A stretch of DNA of 45,567 nt, taken from assembly GCA_900316935.1 (NCBI GenBank), contig ONEW01000017.1, forward strand, positions 1 through 45,567, in the 5' to 3' direction. Below, in pieces: positions 8,810 through 16,678 of the stretch; within the stretch, counting starts at the first letter, position 1; each line of letters starts with the position of its first letter. The position numbers and the translations under genes were made by a program. The notes below the pieces were generated by a model. That model did no database searches. It was not told the origin of the DNA and saw only the letters and a program-made list of their open reading frames with translations. This DNA comes from an uncultured Selenomonadales bacterium (GTDB taxonomy: Bacteria; Bacillota; Negativicutes; Acidaminococcales; Acidaminococcaceae).

Positions 8810-9691
8810 ATGAGCATTCAGAAGATTGGTATTGCCGGCGCCGGCACCATGGGTTATTCCATGGCGGACATCTTTGCCGCCAAGGGATTCGACGTGACCT
8901 TGTGGAACCACAGGGCCTCGACGTTGGAGAAAGCGAAGACGCATATCAGCGCTGCCTCGCGCGACAAGATCCATTACACGACGCAGCTGGAAGACATTGC
9001 GGACAGCGACCTGATTGTGGAAAGCGTGACAGAAGACCTGCAGATCAAGACGGATTTTTACGACAAGCTTTCCCGCGTGGTGGAGAACCACACCATTGTG
9101 GCCACCAATACATCGGGCCTGTCCATCAACGCCCTGGCGGCCCATGTAAAGCATCCGGACCGTTTCCTGGGCATGCACTGGTTCAATCCGCCGACCCTGA
9201 TCCTGCTGATTGAGATCATCAAGAACGACCATACGCGGCAGGATGTGGCAGAAACAGTCCGTGACCTGTCCCTCCGTATCGGCAAGAAACCGGTCATCGT
9301 GAACAAGGACGTCTTCGGGTTCGCGGCCAACCGCCTCCAGCTCGCCGTACTGCGTGAAGCCCTGTCCATGGTGGAGCAGGGCGTCGTGTCGCCCGAGGGC
9401 ATCGATGATGTCATGAAATACGGCCTGGGCTTCCGCTGGGCCTGCATCGGGCCGCTGGAAACGGTGGATTTCGGCGGCATCGACACGTTCTACCATATCG
9501 CCGAATACCTGATGCCGGACCTGGAAGACAGCCATGCCGTCCCGGCCCTGTTGAAGGAACATTACGATAAGGGCGAGCTCGGCGTCAAGGCCGGCAAAGG
9601 TTTCTACGAGTATTCCGGCGGAAAAGATACCGCGGCTACGAAGGCCCGCGATGAAAAACTGAAGAAGCTGTTCGACGCACTGTACAAATGA
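8810..9691 (+). CDS. 3-hydroxyacyl-CoA dehydrogenase family protein
   Basis: NAD-dependent L-3-hydroxyacyl-CoA (3-hydroxybutyryl-CoA) dehydrogenase-like protein of 293 residues. The N-terminal Rossmann domain has GAGTMG (about residues 10-15). The catalytic His lies in LGMHWFNPP and its partner Glu in LLIEIIK. The C-terminal helical dimerisation domain begins near FGFAANRLQLAVLREA. The segment GFRWACIGPLETVDFGGIDTF is shared with the lambda-crystallin/HbdA-like branch, so substrates other than butyryl-level CoA esters are possible. The family acts in butyrate-type fermentation or beta-oxidation. No thiolase, crotonase or acyl-CoA dehydrogenase gene is adjacent, so the pathway cannot be assigned from context. 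It has its own promoter and its own terminator. Confidence 0.9.
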   Translation: MSIQKIGIAGAGTMGYSMADIFAAKGFDVTLWNHRASTLEKAKTHISAASRDKIHYTTQLEDIADSDLIVESVTEDLQIKTDFYDKLSRVVENHTIVATNTSGLSINALAAHVKHPDRFLGMHWFNPPTLILLIEIIKNDHTRQDVAETVRDLSLRIGKKPVIVNKDVFGFAANRLQLAVLREALSMVEQGVVSPEGIDDVMKYGLGFRWACIGPLETVDFGGIDTFYHIAEYLMPDLEDSHAVPALLKEHYDKGELGVKAGKGFYEYSGGKDTAATKARDEKLKKLFDALYK

Positions 9692-9717
9692 CTGTCTGAT
9701 TCCGGACAAAAGCAAGG

Positions 9718-9758
9718 ACCTCCGCAAAACCGGGTGTTTTGCGGAGGTTTTGTGTTTG
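9718..9758 (+). terminator. Intrinsic terminator after the dehydrogenase gene
   Basis: A 13-bp perfect stem (9718-9730 with 9736-9748), loop CGGGT, followed by TTTT and a T-rich tail. Confidence 0.85.
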
Positions 9759-9779
9759 CTGCGGGAAGTTGTTCAGAGT

Positions 9780-10010
9780 TCACAAGGCGAATACCTGCTT
9801 CTGTTTGTGCCACAGGAAGAACGCCGTCATCGCCGTGGCCATGAATTCGGCCACGGCGATGGAATCCCAGATACCGGACATGCTCAGCAGCAGGGGCAGC
9901 ACCAGCACGGACACAGTCTCGAAGACGAAGGTCCGCAGAAACGAGATGAGTGCCGAGCTGACGAAGCTCATGGCCGTGCTGCCGCCGGCAGAGCGTACCG
10001 TGTTTCTGTG
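9780..10010 (-). pseudogene. MATE efflux gene remnant: C-terminal helices only
   Basis: On the minus strand, a 63-codon open stretch (9780-9971) encodes a sequence like the last two membrane helices of MATE multidrug exporters: FLRTFVFETVSVLVLPLLL, then GIWDSIAVAEFMATAMTAFFL and a short basic tail before the stop. In-frame codons continue upstream to about 10010 but look less MATE-like, and the other ten helices are missing. It points away from the second MATE remnant at 10119. There is no start signal. This is a dead gene end. Confidence 0.5.
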
Positions 10011-10087
10011 CGGTCTGAAGCAGGTAAAGGATCACCTGGTCCCCCAAGACTGAAGCGGGATTTCTGCCCGGAGGGAATTTTTGGAGT

Positions 10088-10110
10088 TAATCAATCGCAT
10101 GCTAATCAAT
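10088..10110. repeat. Two TAATCAAT direct repeats before the MATE remnant
   Basis: TAATCAAT at 10088-10095 and 10103-10110, 15 bases apart start to start, directly before the AAAGGAG of the decayed MATE gene. The position suits an old operator. MATE genes are often under MarR-type control, but no regulator is adjacent. Confidence 0.35.
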
Positions 10111-10111
10111 G

Positions 10112-10859
10112 AAAGGAGTTGCAACGATGGGATAGAATCGGCGGTATGTCGGTCATTGCCCGCGCCATGGGCGAAGGACGGAAGGACTATGCCCGGCAAG
10201 TCTGTGCTTTCTGCATGTGGGCCTGTATCGCGACGGGAGTTGTGGCGAGCGGGGCGGTCCTCTTCTTTATGGATGAATTGCTGCAGTGGCTGGGGGCCAG
10301 TGCCGATACGGTGGATATGGCGCGGTCCTATCTGGCCATCGTCTTCGCCGGATGTCCCTTCGGGTTGATTTCCGTCTGTTACGGCAATATCATCCGCGCC
10401 GAGGGACAAGCCAACATGGCCATGATGGGGCAGATAATCGGAAACGGGCTGAACATCGTCCTGGATCCGGTCTTCATCCTGTACCTGGATATGGACGTAG
10501 CCGGTGCTGCCATCGCCACGCTGATCGGCAATTCCGTGGCAGCGGCGTTCTATATCTGGTATTTCCTTCGCGGCAAATCCCTGTTGAGCATCCATCCCCG
10601 CGATGTTTCCCTGCGGAACGGCATCCCGGGTGCCGTCCTCAGTATCGGTGTGCCGGCCGCCCTGGAATCCATCTGCATGAGCATTTCCCAGATGGTGGCC
10701 AACGCCCGCCTGGCCGCATACAATGATATGGCCCTTGTCGGGTATGGTGTGGCGGCCAAGGGGAACATGGTGACGGGCATCGTCTGGGCCCAGCTGGCGG
10801 CTGATCTGATTTCCCTACTGCTGGCGGCGGTGCTGGCTGTGCACCGGCTGCGAAATTGA
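10112..10859 (+). pseudogene. MATE efflux gene with N-terminal and internal deletions
   Basis: The open frame from about 10119 encodes 246 residues of a MATE-type drug/Na+ antiporter, about half the normal 440-450. The sequence begins at the MATE segment SVIARAMGEGRKDYARQ, which is normally 60-80 residues inside the protein. It keeps the middle helices (IIGNGLNIVLDPVFILYL, PAALESICMSISQMVANARLA). It then jumps from GYGVAAKGNMVTGI directly to VWAQLAADLISLLLA, which is normally about 100 residues further on. The original start survives: AAAGGAG (10112-10118), 8 bases, then ATG GGA TAG at 10127, out of frame with the rest. So one deletion fused the start region to mid-gene out of frame, and a second in-frame deletion removed the later helices. 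Non-functional as a transporter. Confidence 0.75.
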
Positions 10860-10862
10860 AAA

Positions 10863-10917
10863 TTGAGTTTCTCCGGCTTTTCCGCTATAATGGGTAAAGG
10901 CAGGCGGTACGCCTGCC
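10863..10917 (+). promoter_or_regulatory. Promoter with hairpin at the predicted +1
   Basis: TTGAGT (10863-10868), 17-base spacer, perfect TATAAT (10886-10891). An 8-bp hairpin with a GTA loop (10899-10906 with 10910-10917) starts at the expected first transcribed base. The leader to the next gene is about 145 bases; it holds no other feature that I can support. Confidence 0.7.
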
Positions 10918-11043
10918 TGACCGCCATGGTGGGGCAGCAGGCGTTCCTGCTGCTTGTGAAAAGTCAAGAAGACCCTGTGGAGCGGATTCCCGGGGATTGT
11001 ACGATAAGAGGGCCGGGTTACACCGGCCGGAAAGGATAACATT

Positions 11044-11607
11044 ATGCGCAAAGATTTCGGATCCCAGACCTGGATTCTGCCTATGCCGATCCTCATGATC
11101 GCCACCTACGGCGACGACGGCACGGCCGATGTCATGCCCGCCGCCTGGGGAACCATTTACGATTATGGCAAGGTCCTGATTGCCTTGGCCATGGATCACA
11201 AGACGGTCCGGAACCTGAAAAGGACGAAGGCCTTTACAGTCAGCGTAGCTACGGAGGCCCAGCTCGAATCCTGCGATTACGCCGGCATCGTGTCGGGCAA
11301 TAACACACCGGACAAGATGGAACGCACGGGATTCACGCTGGAAAAATCCAAATTCGTGAACGCGCCCCTGATCAAGGAGCTGCCGGTGGCGCTGGAATGC
11401 GAGCTGCAGGAAATCACGTCGGACGACTGTGCCGTCATCGGCAGGATCGTCAACGCGTCCGCCGAGGAAAGCGTACTCGATGAAACGGGCAAACCGGACC
11501 TCCGCAAAGTGCAGCCCGTCGTCTTCGACAGCGTCAAGAACGAATACTACGCCCTGGGTGATATGGTGGGCAAGGCTTTCTGGATAGGTGCCAGGCGGAA
11601 AGGGTGA
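11044..11607 (+). CDS. Flavin reductase-like FMN-binding protein (second copy)
   Basis: Protein of 187 residues in the flavin-reductase-like split-barrel family. The core reads PMPILMIATYGDDGTADVMPAAWGTIYDYGKVLIALAMDHKTVRNL, with the usual N-terminal FMN-binding pattern, then FTVSVATEAQLESCDYAGIVSG and the family's KMERTGFTLE segment. The C-terminal FDSVKNEYYALGDMVGKAFWIGARR is the typical family end, with the lone G-x-A-F-W motif. It probably carries FMN and takes part in an electron-transfer or reductive reaction. The partner is not identifiable from the neighbours. GGAAAGGA precedes the ATG. It has its own promoter and terminator, so it is a single-gene unit. Confidence 0.87.
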   Translation: MRKDFGSQTWILPMPILMIATYGDDGTADVMPAAWGTIYDYGKVLIALAMDHKTVRNLKRTKAFTVSVATEAQLESCDYAGIVSGNNTPDKMERTGFTLEKSKFVNAPLIKELPVALECELQEITSDDCAVIGRIVNASAEESVLDETGKPDLRKVQPVVFDSVKNEYYALGDMVGKAFWIGARRKG

Positions 11608-11663
11608 GGCACATACAGGGAGGATATCCTGCGAAAGCTGTCTCGCCAAAACAGGATTTCAGG

Positions 11664-11693
11664 AACCCCGGATAGAGGTATCCGGGGTTTTTC
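11664..11693 (+). terminator. Intrinsic terminator after the second flavin-reductase-like gene
   Basis: An 11-bp perfect stem (11664-11674 with 11679-11689), loop GAGG, followed by a run of T. Confidence 0.88.
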
Positions 11694-11770
11694 TATGCCT
11701 GCCGCGTGCAATATGGTAGTATTAAAGTGTCAAACATCAACAATGTTTTCAGTTGAAGGAGGAAGGCATC

Positions 11771-12223
11771 ATGTTGGCAATCGGTACCAAGGCACCGGAT
11801 TTCACGCTGCCGGATCAGAATGGGAACAGCGTTACCTTAAGCAATTTCAGGGGGAAGAAGGTCGTCCTGTATTTTTATCCCAAAGATATGACGGCAGGCT
11901 GCACGAAGCAGGCTTGCGGGTTTGCGGAACTGTATCCTCATTTTGTGGAGAAAGAGGCCGTGGTCATCGGCGTCAGCAAGGACAGTACCGCGTCACACAA
12001 AAAATTCGAGACCAGGTACGACCTGCCTTTCATCCTGGTTTCCGACCCGGAACTGACGGCCATCCAGGCTTACGACGTGTGGAAGGAAAAGAACATGTAC
12101 GGCCGCAAAACCATGGGCGTCGTGCGCACTACGTATCTGATTGACGAAGCGGGTGTCATCGTGCAGGCCTTTGGCAAGGTGAAGGCGGCGGACAACCCGC
12201 GGCAGATGCTGGAGCTGCTGTGA
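11771..12223 (+). CDS. bcp: Thioredoxin-dependent peroxiredoxin, Bcp/PrxQ type
   Basis: Cytoplasmic peroxiredoxin of 150 residues that reduces hydrogen peroxide and organic peroxides with thioredoxin-type donors. The peroxidatic Cys44 lies in MTAGCTKQACGF and a resolving Cys49 follows five residues later, the atypical two-Cys arrangement of E. coli Bcp. APDFTLPDQNG at the N-terminus and GVSKDSTASHKKF and TYLIDEAGVI later are further family marks. AAGGAGG (11757-11763) with a 7-base gap selects ATG 11771 over an in-frame upstream codon at 11753. The exported-protein gene begins 22 bases downstream, so the two may be cotranscribed. It fits an anaerobe's oxygen defence. Confidence 0.93.
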   Translation: MLAIGTKAPDFTLPDQNGNSVTLSNFRGKKVVLYFYPKDMTAGCTKQACGFAELYPHFVEKEAVVIGVSKDSTASHKKFETRYDLPFILVSDPELTAIQAYDVWKEKNMYGRKTMGVVRTTYLIDEAGVIVQAFGKVKAADNPRQMLELL

Positions 12224-12245
12224 CGGCAGGGAAAGGAAGCCTGTC

Positions 12246-12947
12246 ATGAAAAAGATATTGGCCGCCGGATTGGCGGCAATGTTCCTCTTCGCCGGCTCTG
12301 CGGAGGCAGCAGAACAGGCTGCGGCAGTCCTGGAAGCAGGGGCGGCAGTGGCGGGTGCGGCCGCCGACAGTGGCTCCCTGGAACTGACCCGGCGGGCCGC
12401 TGTTTCCGTGCCGGCTGCCGATGCCGCAGGCTGGCTGCCTGCCGGCGTGAAGCGTGTGGCCCCGGAAACCAGGCCGCTGCCGGCTTTGGAACGGGCCATT
12501 GCGGAGCACTACGGCATCCCGGAGGCCGGGTGGGGTAAGACGCGGTACCGTTATAACTACGTCGACCTGAATGACGATGGCGTGACAGAGATTTTTGCCG
12601 TCGTGGATGGGCCGTACACGAGCGGTACCGGCGGCAGTTCCGCCGTCTGGGGGCGGCTGTGGGGCGGACGCTTCCTCCTGTATCAGGCCTTTACGCTGGT
12701 GCGGACGCCGGTCCTGGTGACGGACCGGGCCGCAAACGGCCTGCCGCACGGCGGCCGGATCCTGGTCATGCGCCGCAGCGGTGGCGGGATGCCGGCGGAA
12801 CTCGTCCGTTACGTGTGCCATGACGGGGAATATGTGGCGGAACCGGCCGGACCCGTTGCGGTCGGGAAGGGCACGACCATCTTGTGCGCTCCGGCCGGAG
12901 CCGCTGCAGAAGAGGAAGGGTCGTTCCCTCTCTTACATGGTATGTAA
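12246..12947 (+). CDS. Exported protein of unknown function
   Basis: Protein of 233 residues. An N-terminal signal peptide (MKKILAAGLAAMFLFAGSAEA, cleavage near residue 21) sends it across the inner membrane, so it is probably periplasmic. An Ala-rich segment follows. The folded part starts near ALERAIAEHYGIPEAGWG. It contains YNYVDLNDDGVTEIFAVVDGPYTSG, a D-x-N-D-D-G-x-x-E loop that resembles the calcium-binding loops of dockerin/FG-GAP-like domains, and may bind a metal. I do not recognise the family. It starts 22 bases after bcp behind AAAGGAAG. Its stop codon lies within the TGTAAA-rich control region of the phosphate two-component genes. Confidence 0.75.
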   Translation: MKKILAAGLAAMFLFAGSAEAAEQAAAVLEAGAAVAGAAADSGSLELTRRAAVSVPAADAAGWLPAGVKRVAPETRPLPALERAIAEHYGIPEAGWGKTRYRYNYVDLNDDGVTEIFAVVDGPYTSGTGGSSAVWGRLWGGRFLLYQAFTLVRTPVLVTDRAANGLPHGGRILVMRRSGGGMPAELVRYVCHDGEYVAEPAGPVAVGKGTTILCAPAGAAAEEEGSFPLLHGM

Positions 12948-12997
12948 AAAGTCCGTAAAATCCAGAGGCTTTTGTAAATTGTTTGTTATAATGTAAC
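12943..12997 (+). promoter_or_regulatory. Promoter region of the phosphate two-component genes
   Basis: A perfect TATAAT (12987-12992) with extended-10 TG (12984-12985) but no good -35, as expected for an activated promoter. TGTAAA-like words occur at 12943, 12954, 12973 and 12992 (gaps 11, 19 and 19). On the minus strand these read TTTACA, the same word as in the array before pstS. This suggests autoregulation by the response regulator, but the spacing is less regular. Confidence 0.45.
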
Positions 12998-13106
12998 TGA
13001 TGATGGAATTGACAACAAGGTGGAGGCCGGGCCGTTGTCCTGGTCCGGCACAGGAATGCTTCCCCGCATTCCAGGCTGCATTTACGGATGGGAGGACTCA
13101 GACATC

Positions 13107-13790
13107 GTGGCCTTGATTTACTGTGTGGAAGATGACGAGAACATTCGGGAACTGGTCGGTTATGCCCTGCGGGCGCAGAAATTCGACGTCGAAACGTTTG
13201 CGGATGGCGCGGCGTTCTGGCCGGCACTGCGCGACAAGGTTCCGGCCCTGGTGCTGCTCGACATCATGCTCCCCGGCGAGAGTGGAACGGAAATACTGCA
13301 GAAACTGCGCAGCCAGAATGCCTATAAGATGCTGCCGGTCATCATGCTGACGGCCCGGAGCGGCGAATACGACATCGTCAGGGGCCTGGATACAGGGGCT
13401 GATGACTATATCACGAAGCCTTTCGGTATCCTGGAGCTGATTTCGCGCATCCGTACGGTGCTGCGGCGCAGCCAGACCCAGCCCGGGACAAAGACGGTGC
13501 TGTCCTACGGTCCGGTGACGCTGAACACGGAAACCTATACAGTCAACGTCAAGGGGAAGCCCTGCGTCCTGACGGCCAAGGAGTTCGAACTGCTGCAATA
13601 CCTGCTGCTGAATGCGGGCATCGTGCTGAAACGGGAACAGATCATGGAGGCGGTCTGGGGCTTCACTTATGCCGGTGAGACGCGGACCATCGACATGCAT
13701 ATCAAGACACTGCGCCAGAAACTGGGCGAAGGCGGCCAGATCATCCGCACCGTCCGTGGCGTGGGATACCAGATCGGGGGATATCAGTAA
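13107..13790 (+). CDS. phoP: OmpR-type phosphate response regulator (PhoP/PhoB-like)
   Basis: Transcription factor of 227 residues. The receiver domain (1-120) has acidic residues Glu8-Asp9-Asp10, phosphoacceptor Asp52 in LLDIMLPG, and TAR and KPFG near 80-105. The C-terminal winged helix (about 130-225) has LTAKEFELLQYLL and the RTVRGVGYQI wing. The start is GTG 13107 (VALIYCVEDDENIREL), because this matches the family N-terminus; GGGAGG (13090-13095) lies 11 bases before it. Longer in-frame codons back to 13020 would add a non-family leader. The kinase gene follows 18 bases on. The adjacent pst operon and TTTACA repeats indicate that it senses phosphate limitation through PhoR. Confidence 0.92.
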   Translation: MALIYCVEDDENIRELVGYALRAQKFDVETFADGAAFWPALRDKVPALVLLDIMLPGESGTEILQKLRSQNAYKMLPVIMLTARSGEYDIVRGLDTGADDYITKPFGILELISRIRTVLRRSQTQPGTKTVLSYGPVTLNTETYTVNVKGKPCVLTAKEFELLQYLLLNAGIVLKREQIMEAVWGFTYAGETRTIDMHIKTLRQKLGEGGQIIRTVRGVGYQIGGYQ

Positions 13791-13808
13791 GCGGAAGGAC
13801 GTGGGCCG

Positions 13809-15548
13809 ATGAAACGCAAGGTTTTCCTTTCTCTGCTGGCTATGGGACTGACCTGCATGGTCCTGCTGACGCTCATCTTCGGCTGGATGTTCCGGAATTA
13901 TTCGCGGCGCCAGGCGGAAGAAGAGCTGAACCTGACCCTTGCGACGGTGGCCACGGGCATTTCCCAGTCCCGGAACCCGCTGGTTTTCCTGAACACGGCG
14001 GACCTGCAGGAAAACGGCATCCGCGTCACGTGGATCACTGCGTCGGGCCGGGTGCTGTATGATTCCATGGCCGATTCCAGCCAGATGGAGAGCCATGAGG
14101 CACGGCCGGAATTCCGGGCCGCCCTGGAAACGGGCGAAGGGAAGGCGGAACGTGAATCGGGCACGCTGGACGAATCCATGCTGTACAAGGCCCGCCGCCT
14201 GCCGGGTGGCACGGTGCTGCGTGCGGCAGTCCGGGAACGTACCATTTACGGTCATCTGCGTGCCGTCTTCCCCTATATCGTGCTCATTCTGCTGGCAGCG
14301 GGGTTCGTCTGCTATCATGCGTCCCGCAAGCTGTCCCGGGACCTGCTGCATCCGCTGCATCAGGTCGTGCGCCTGGTAGAACACATCGGCCGGAACGGCG
14401 CCACGGAGCAGCAGAAACTGGAAGAGGCGGAACTCATGGAAACGGACGAGGAGCTCCGGCCCCTGGTCCAAAAGATTGCGGATTTGACGAGGGCCCTGTC
14501 CGGCACGCTCCATGATTTGGAACACCAGCGCAACATGATCCGCATGATTATTGAAAACATGCAGGAAGGCGTCATCCTGACCGACGAGACGCGGCATATC
14601 ATGGCGGCCAACCGCAGTGCCGTGCGCCTGTTGAAGGCCGATTTGGAAGACCGCGTGCGCGGCGTCCGGCTGCCGCCCTGCCTGCCGGAGCTGGACTGGG
14701 ACCTGGACCGGAACAAGACGGAAGTGCAGCGTCTGCAGCGCGGCAACCGGGTGTACCAGGTCACGACCCAGCCGATTTACACGGAAGGCCGGTATTACGG
14801 CCTTCTGGTCGTGTTTGACGACATGACGGAAATCGAGGAGCGCGAACAACTGCGCCGCGAATTTACGTCGAACGTGTCCCATGAGTTGAAGACACCCCTG
14901 ACTTCCTTCACGGGGTTTTCCGAAGTCCTCAAGGAACACCTCTTCCAGAATGAGGACGACGCTGCCCATTTCGGCAGCCTCATTTACAAGGAAGCGAAAC
15001 GGCTGCTGGCCTTGATTGACGATATCCTGCATCTGGGGCGCATCGAAGCCAGGGCGGTAACGGAAAAGGAATGGGAAGCCGTGAATCTGGCGGAGCTCAT
15101 CAAGGACGTAGTCACCTTCTTGGAGCCGGTGCTGCAGGATAAGAAGGTGGCTGTCCGCTGCACCCTGGAAGATGTCGTGCTGGACGCGGATTCCGGGCTG
15201 ATGCGGGAAATGCTCATCAACTTGGTCGACAACGCCGTCAAGTACAACCTGCCGGGCGGCCATGTCTATATCGGCCTTGTCCGGCGGGAGGCCGACGCCG
15301 TGCTGTCCGTCCGGGACACGGGCATCGGCATCCCCGAAGAGGACCAGGAACGGGTCTTCGAGCGGTTCTACCGCGTTGACACGAGCCGTACGCGCAGTGG
15401 GAAAATCAGCGGTACCGGACTGGGTCTGGCCATCGTCAAGCATATCGTCGACCTGCATAAGGGGGCGATCCGCCTGCACAGCGTGGAAGGCCGCGGCACG
15501 GAATTTACGGTCACGCTGCCTTTGAAACAGTGTTCCAAGGGCGTTTGA
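13809..15548 (+). CDS. phoR: Sensor histidine kinase, PhoR type
   Basis: Inner-membrane kinase of 579 residues. The first membrane helix is at about 5-28, then an extracytoplasmic domain of about 120 residues (YDSMADSSQME) and a second helix at about 155-175. A HAMP-like linker and a PAS domain (IIENMQEGVILTDETRHIMAAN) follow. The HisKA phosphoacceptor is His358 in SNVSHELKTPLTS. The ATPase domain has LVDNAVKYN, DTGIGIP and GTGLGLAIVKH. It follows the response regulator by 18 bases with the same orientation. PhoR kinases read the transport state of PstSCAB through PhoU, all of which are encoded directly downstream. The long extracytoplasmic part is like that of Bacillus PhoR rather than the short E. 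coli form. Confidence 0.92.
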   Translation: MKRKVFLSLLAMGLTCMVLLTLIFGWMFRNYSRRQAEEELNLTLATVATGISQSRNPLVFLNTADLQENGIRVTWITASGRVLYDSMADSSQMESHEARPEFRAALETGEGKAERESGTLDESMLYKARRLPGGTVLRAAVRERTIYGHLRAVFPYIVLILLAAGFVCYHASRKLSRDLLHPLHQVVRLVEHIGRNGATEQQKLEEAELMETDEELRPLVQKIADLTRALSGTLHDLEHQRNMIRMIIENMQEGVILTDETRHIMAANRSAVRLLKADLEDRVRGVRLPPCLPELDWDLDRNKTEVQRLQRGNRVYQVTTQPIYTEGRYYGLLVVFDDMTEIEEREQLRREFTSNVSHELKTPLTSFTGFSEVLKEHLFQNEDDAAHFGSLIYKEAKRLLALIDDILHLGRIEARAVTEKEWEAVNLAELIKDVVTFLEPVLQDKKVAVRCTLEDVVLDADSGLMREMLINLVDNAVKYNLPGGHVYIGLVRREADAVLSVRDTGIGIPEEDQERVFERFYRVDTSRTRSGKISGTGLGLAIVKHIVDLHKGAIRLHSVEGRGTEFTVTLPLKQCSKGV

Positions 15549-15560
15549 AAAGCATGCAGA

Positions 15561-15597
15561 ACAGCCTGCGACACTATGTGTCGCAGGCTGTTTTTGA
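15561..15597 (+). terminator. Intrinsic terminator after phoR
   Basis: A 14-bp perfect stem (15561-15574 with 15578-15591), 3-base loop TAT, then TTTTT. It separates the regulator pair from the pst operon. Confidence 0.9.
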
Positions 15598-15654
15598 TTT
15601 TACAATCTTTTACATTTCCTATACGGAACCCTTACAAAGCTCTGGTAGGATAAT
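15598..15654 (+). promoter_or_regulatory. Pho-box-like array and -10 of the pst operon
   Basis: Repeats TTTACA (15599), TTTACA (15609), TATACG (15620) and CTTACA (15631) are spaced 10, 11 and 11 bases apart, so they lie on one face of the helix. GATAAT (15649-15654) can serve as a -10, and there is no conventional -35. Tandem TTAACA-type hexamers at 11-base spacing are the known PhoP box of Firmicutes. Activation of pstS by the adjacent regulator is the natural reading. Confidence 0.7.
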
Positions 15655-15731
15655 CGTGTCAATGATACAAGGATGTATCAGATAGGACTTAAGGAAACAG
15701 AGGAAAGCTGAGTCAAGGAGGAAGATTCACG

Positions 15732-16613
15732 ATGAATGCAAAGAAAATGATGGGCGCGGCCCTGGCCGCCATGATGTTGTTGGGTGTTGCCGGCTGCGGC
15801 AGTTCTGACAAGAAAGCAGCCGACAGCAAACCTGCTGCAGCCAGCGGCAGTATCACCGGGTCCGGTTCTTCCGCGCTGCTGCCCCTGATGAAGGACGCAG
15901 CCGCCAAATACAAAGCAAAGAATAAGGATGTCACCATCACCCTGAACGCCGGCGGTTCCGGCACGGGCCTGAAACAGGTTTCCGACGGGTCCGTCGATAT
16001 GGGCAACTCCGATGTGCCGGCTGAAAGCAAGCTGCCGAAGGAAAAGGCCGACAAACTGAAAGACCATAAAATCTGCGTCATGACCGTCGTCCCCATCATC
16101 AACAAGGACGTCAAGGTCAAGAGCCTGACCAAGCAGCAGCTGGCTGACATCTTCACCGCCAAGATTACGAACTGGAAGCAGGTCGGCGGCCCGGACAAAG
16201 CAATCATCCTGGTAACCCGTCCGAAGACTTCCGGCACACGCGCCCTGTTCAAGAAATACGCCATCAACGGGGCGGAAGAAGCGGACAACAAGTCCCTGGA
16301 AACGGATAACTCCGGCGTACTGCTGAAGAGCGTCGCTTCCAACTCCGGTGCCATCGGTTATGTAGCCCTGCCGTACGTCATCAAGGACACCACCGTGGAC
16401 AAGCTGTCCATCGACGGTGTGGCTCCGACCCTGGAAAACACCTACAGCGGCAAATATCCGGTCTGGGGCTTTGAGCATGTCTATACCGCCCAGAATGAAA
16501 AACCGGCTGTAAAAGCCTTCCTGGATTATGTTCTCGGCGAAGAATACGGCAAACGGATTGAAGAGCTGGGCTATGGCGTAAGCTCCAAGATGCAGACCAA
16601 AGAAGTCCACTAA
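15732..16613 (+). CDS. pstS: Phosphate ABC transporter, phosphate-binding lipoprotein
   Basis: Binding protein of 293 residues. The signal peptide ends in the lipobox GVAGC (Cys22), so it is a lipoprotein on the outer face of the inner membrane. The mature protein begins SITGSGSSALLPLMKDAAAKY and has the phosphate-loop marks NAGGSGTGLKQV, VDMGNSDV and TRPKTSGTRALFKKY. It delivers phosphate to PstCA. AAGGAGG precedes its ATG. Upstream is the TTTACA array; downstream is an intercistronic hairpin that would leave pstS mRNA more abundant than the rest of the operon. It belongs to the short, about 290-residue PstS type. Confidence 0.95.
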   Translation: MNAKKMMGAALAAMMLLGVAGCGSSDKKAADSKPAAASGSITGSGSSALLPLMKDAAAKYKAKNKDVTITLNAGGSGTGLKQVSDGSVDMGNSDVPAESKLPKEKADKLKDHKICVMTVVPIINKDVKVKSLTKQQLADIFTAKITNWKQVGGPDKAIILVTRPKTSGTRALFKKYAINGAEEADNKSLETDNSGVLLKSVASNSGAIGYVALPYVIKDTTVDKLSIDGVAPTLENTYSGKYPVWGFEHVYTAQNEKPAVKAFLDYVLGEEYGKRIEELGYGVSSKMQTKEVH

Positions 16614-16627
16614 GGAAAGTCCGAAGG

Positions 16628-16658
16628 AAAGAGGTTCTCCCGGGAACCTCTTTTTTTA
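16628..16658 (+). terminator. Intercistronic terminator between pstS and pstC
   Basis: A stem of about 10 bp (16628-16637 with 16644-16653), 6-base loop and a T run through 16657. Its position between the binding-protein and permease genes suggests partial termination. Confidence 0.75.
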
Positions 16659-16678
16659 TCAAAAGGAGAATGTGATTT

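Noticed and set aside
10925..11038. 37-codon ORF in the leader of the second flavin-reductase-like gene
   Set aside because: It has no ribosome binding site and no recognisable sequence; it is likely chance in the leader.
13098..15479. 793-codon minus-strand frame opposite phoP-phoR
   Set aside because: Spans two genuine genes and their gap; composition is that of an antisense shadow.
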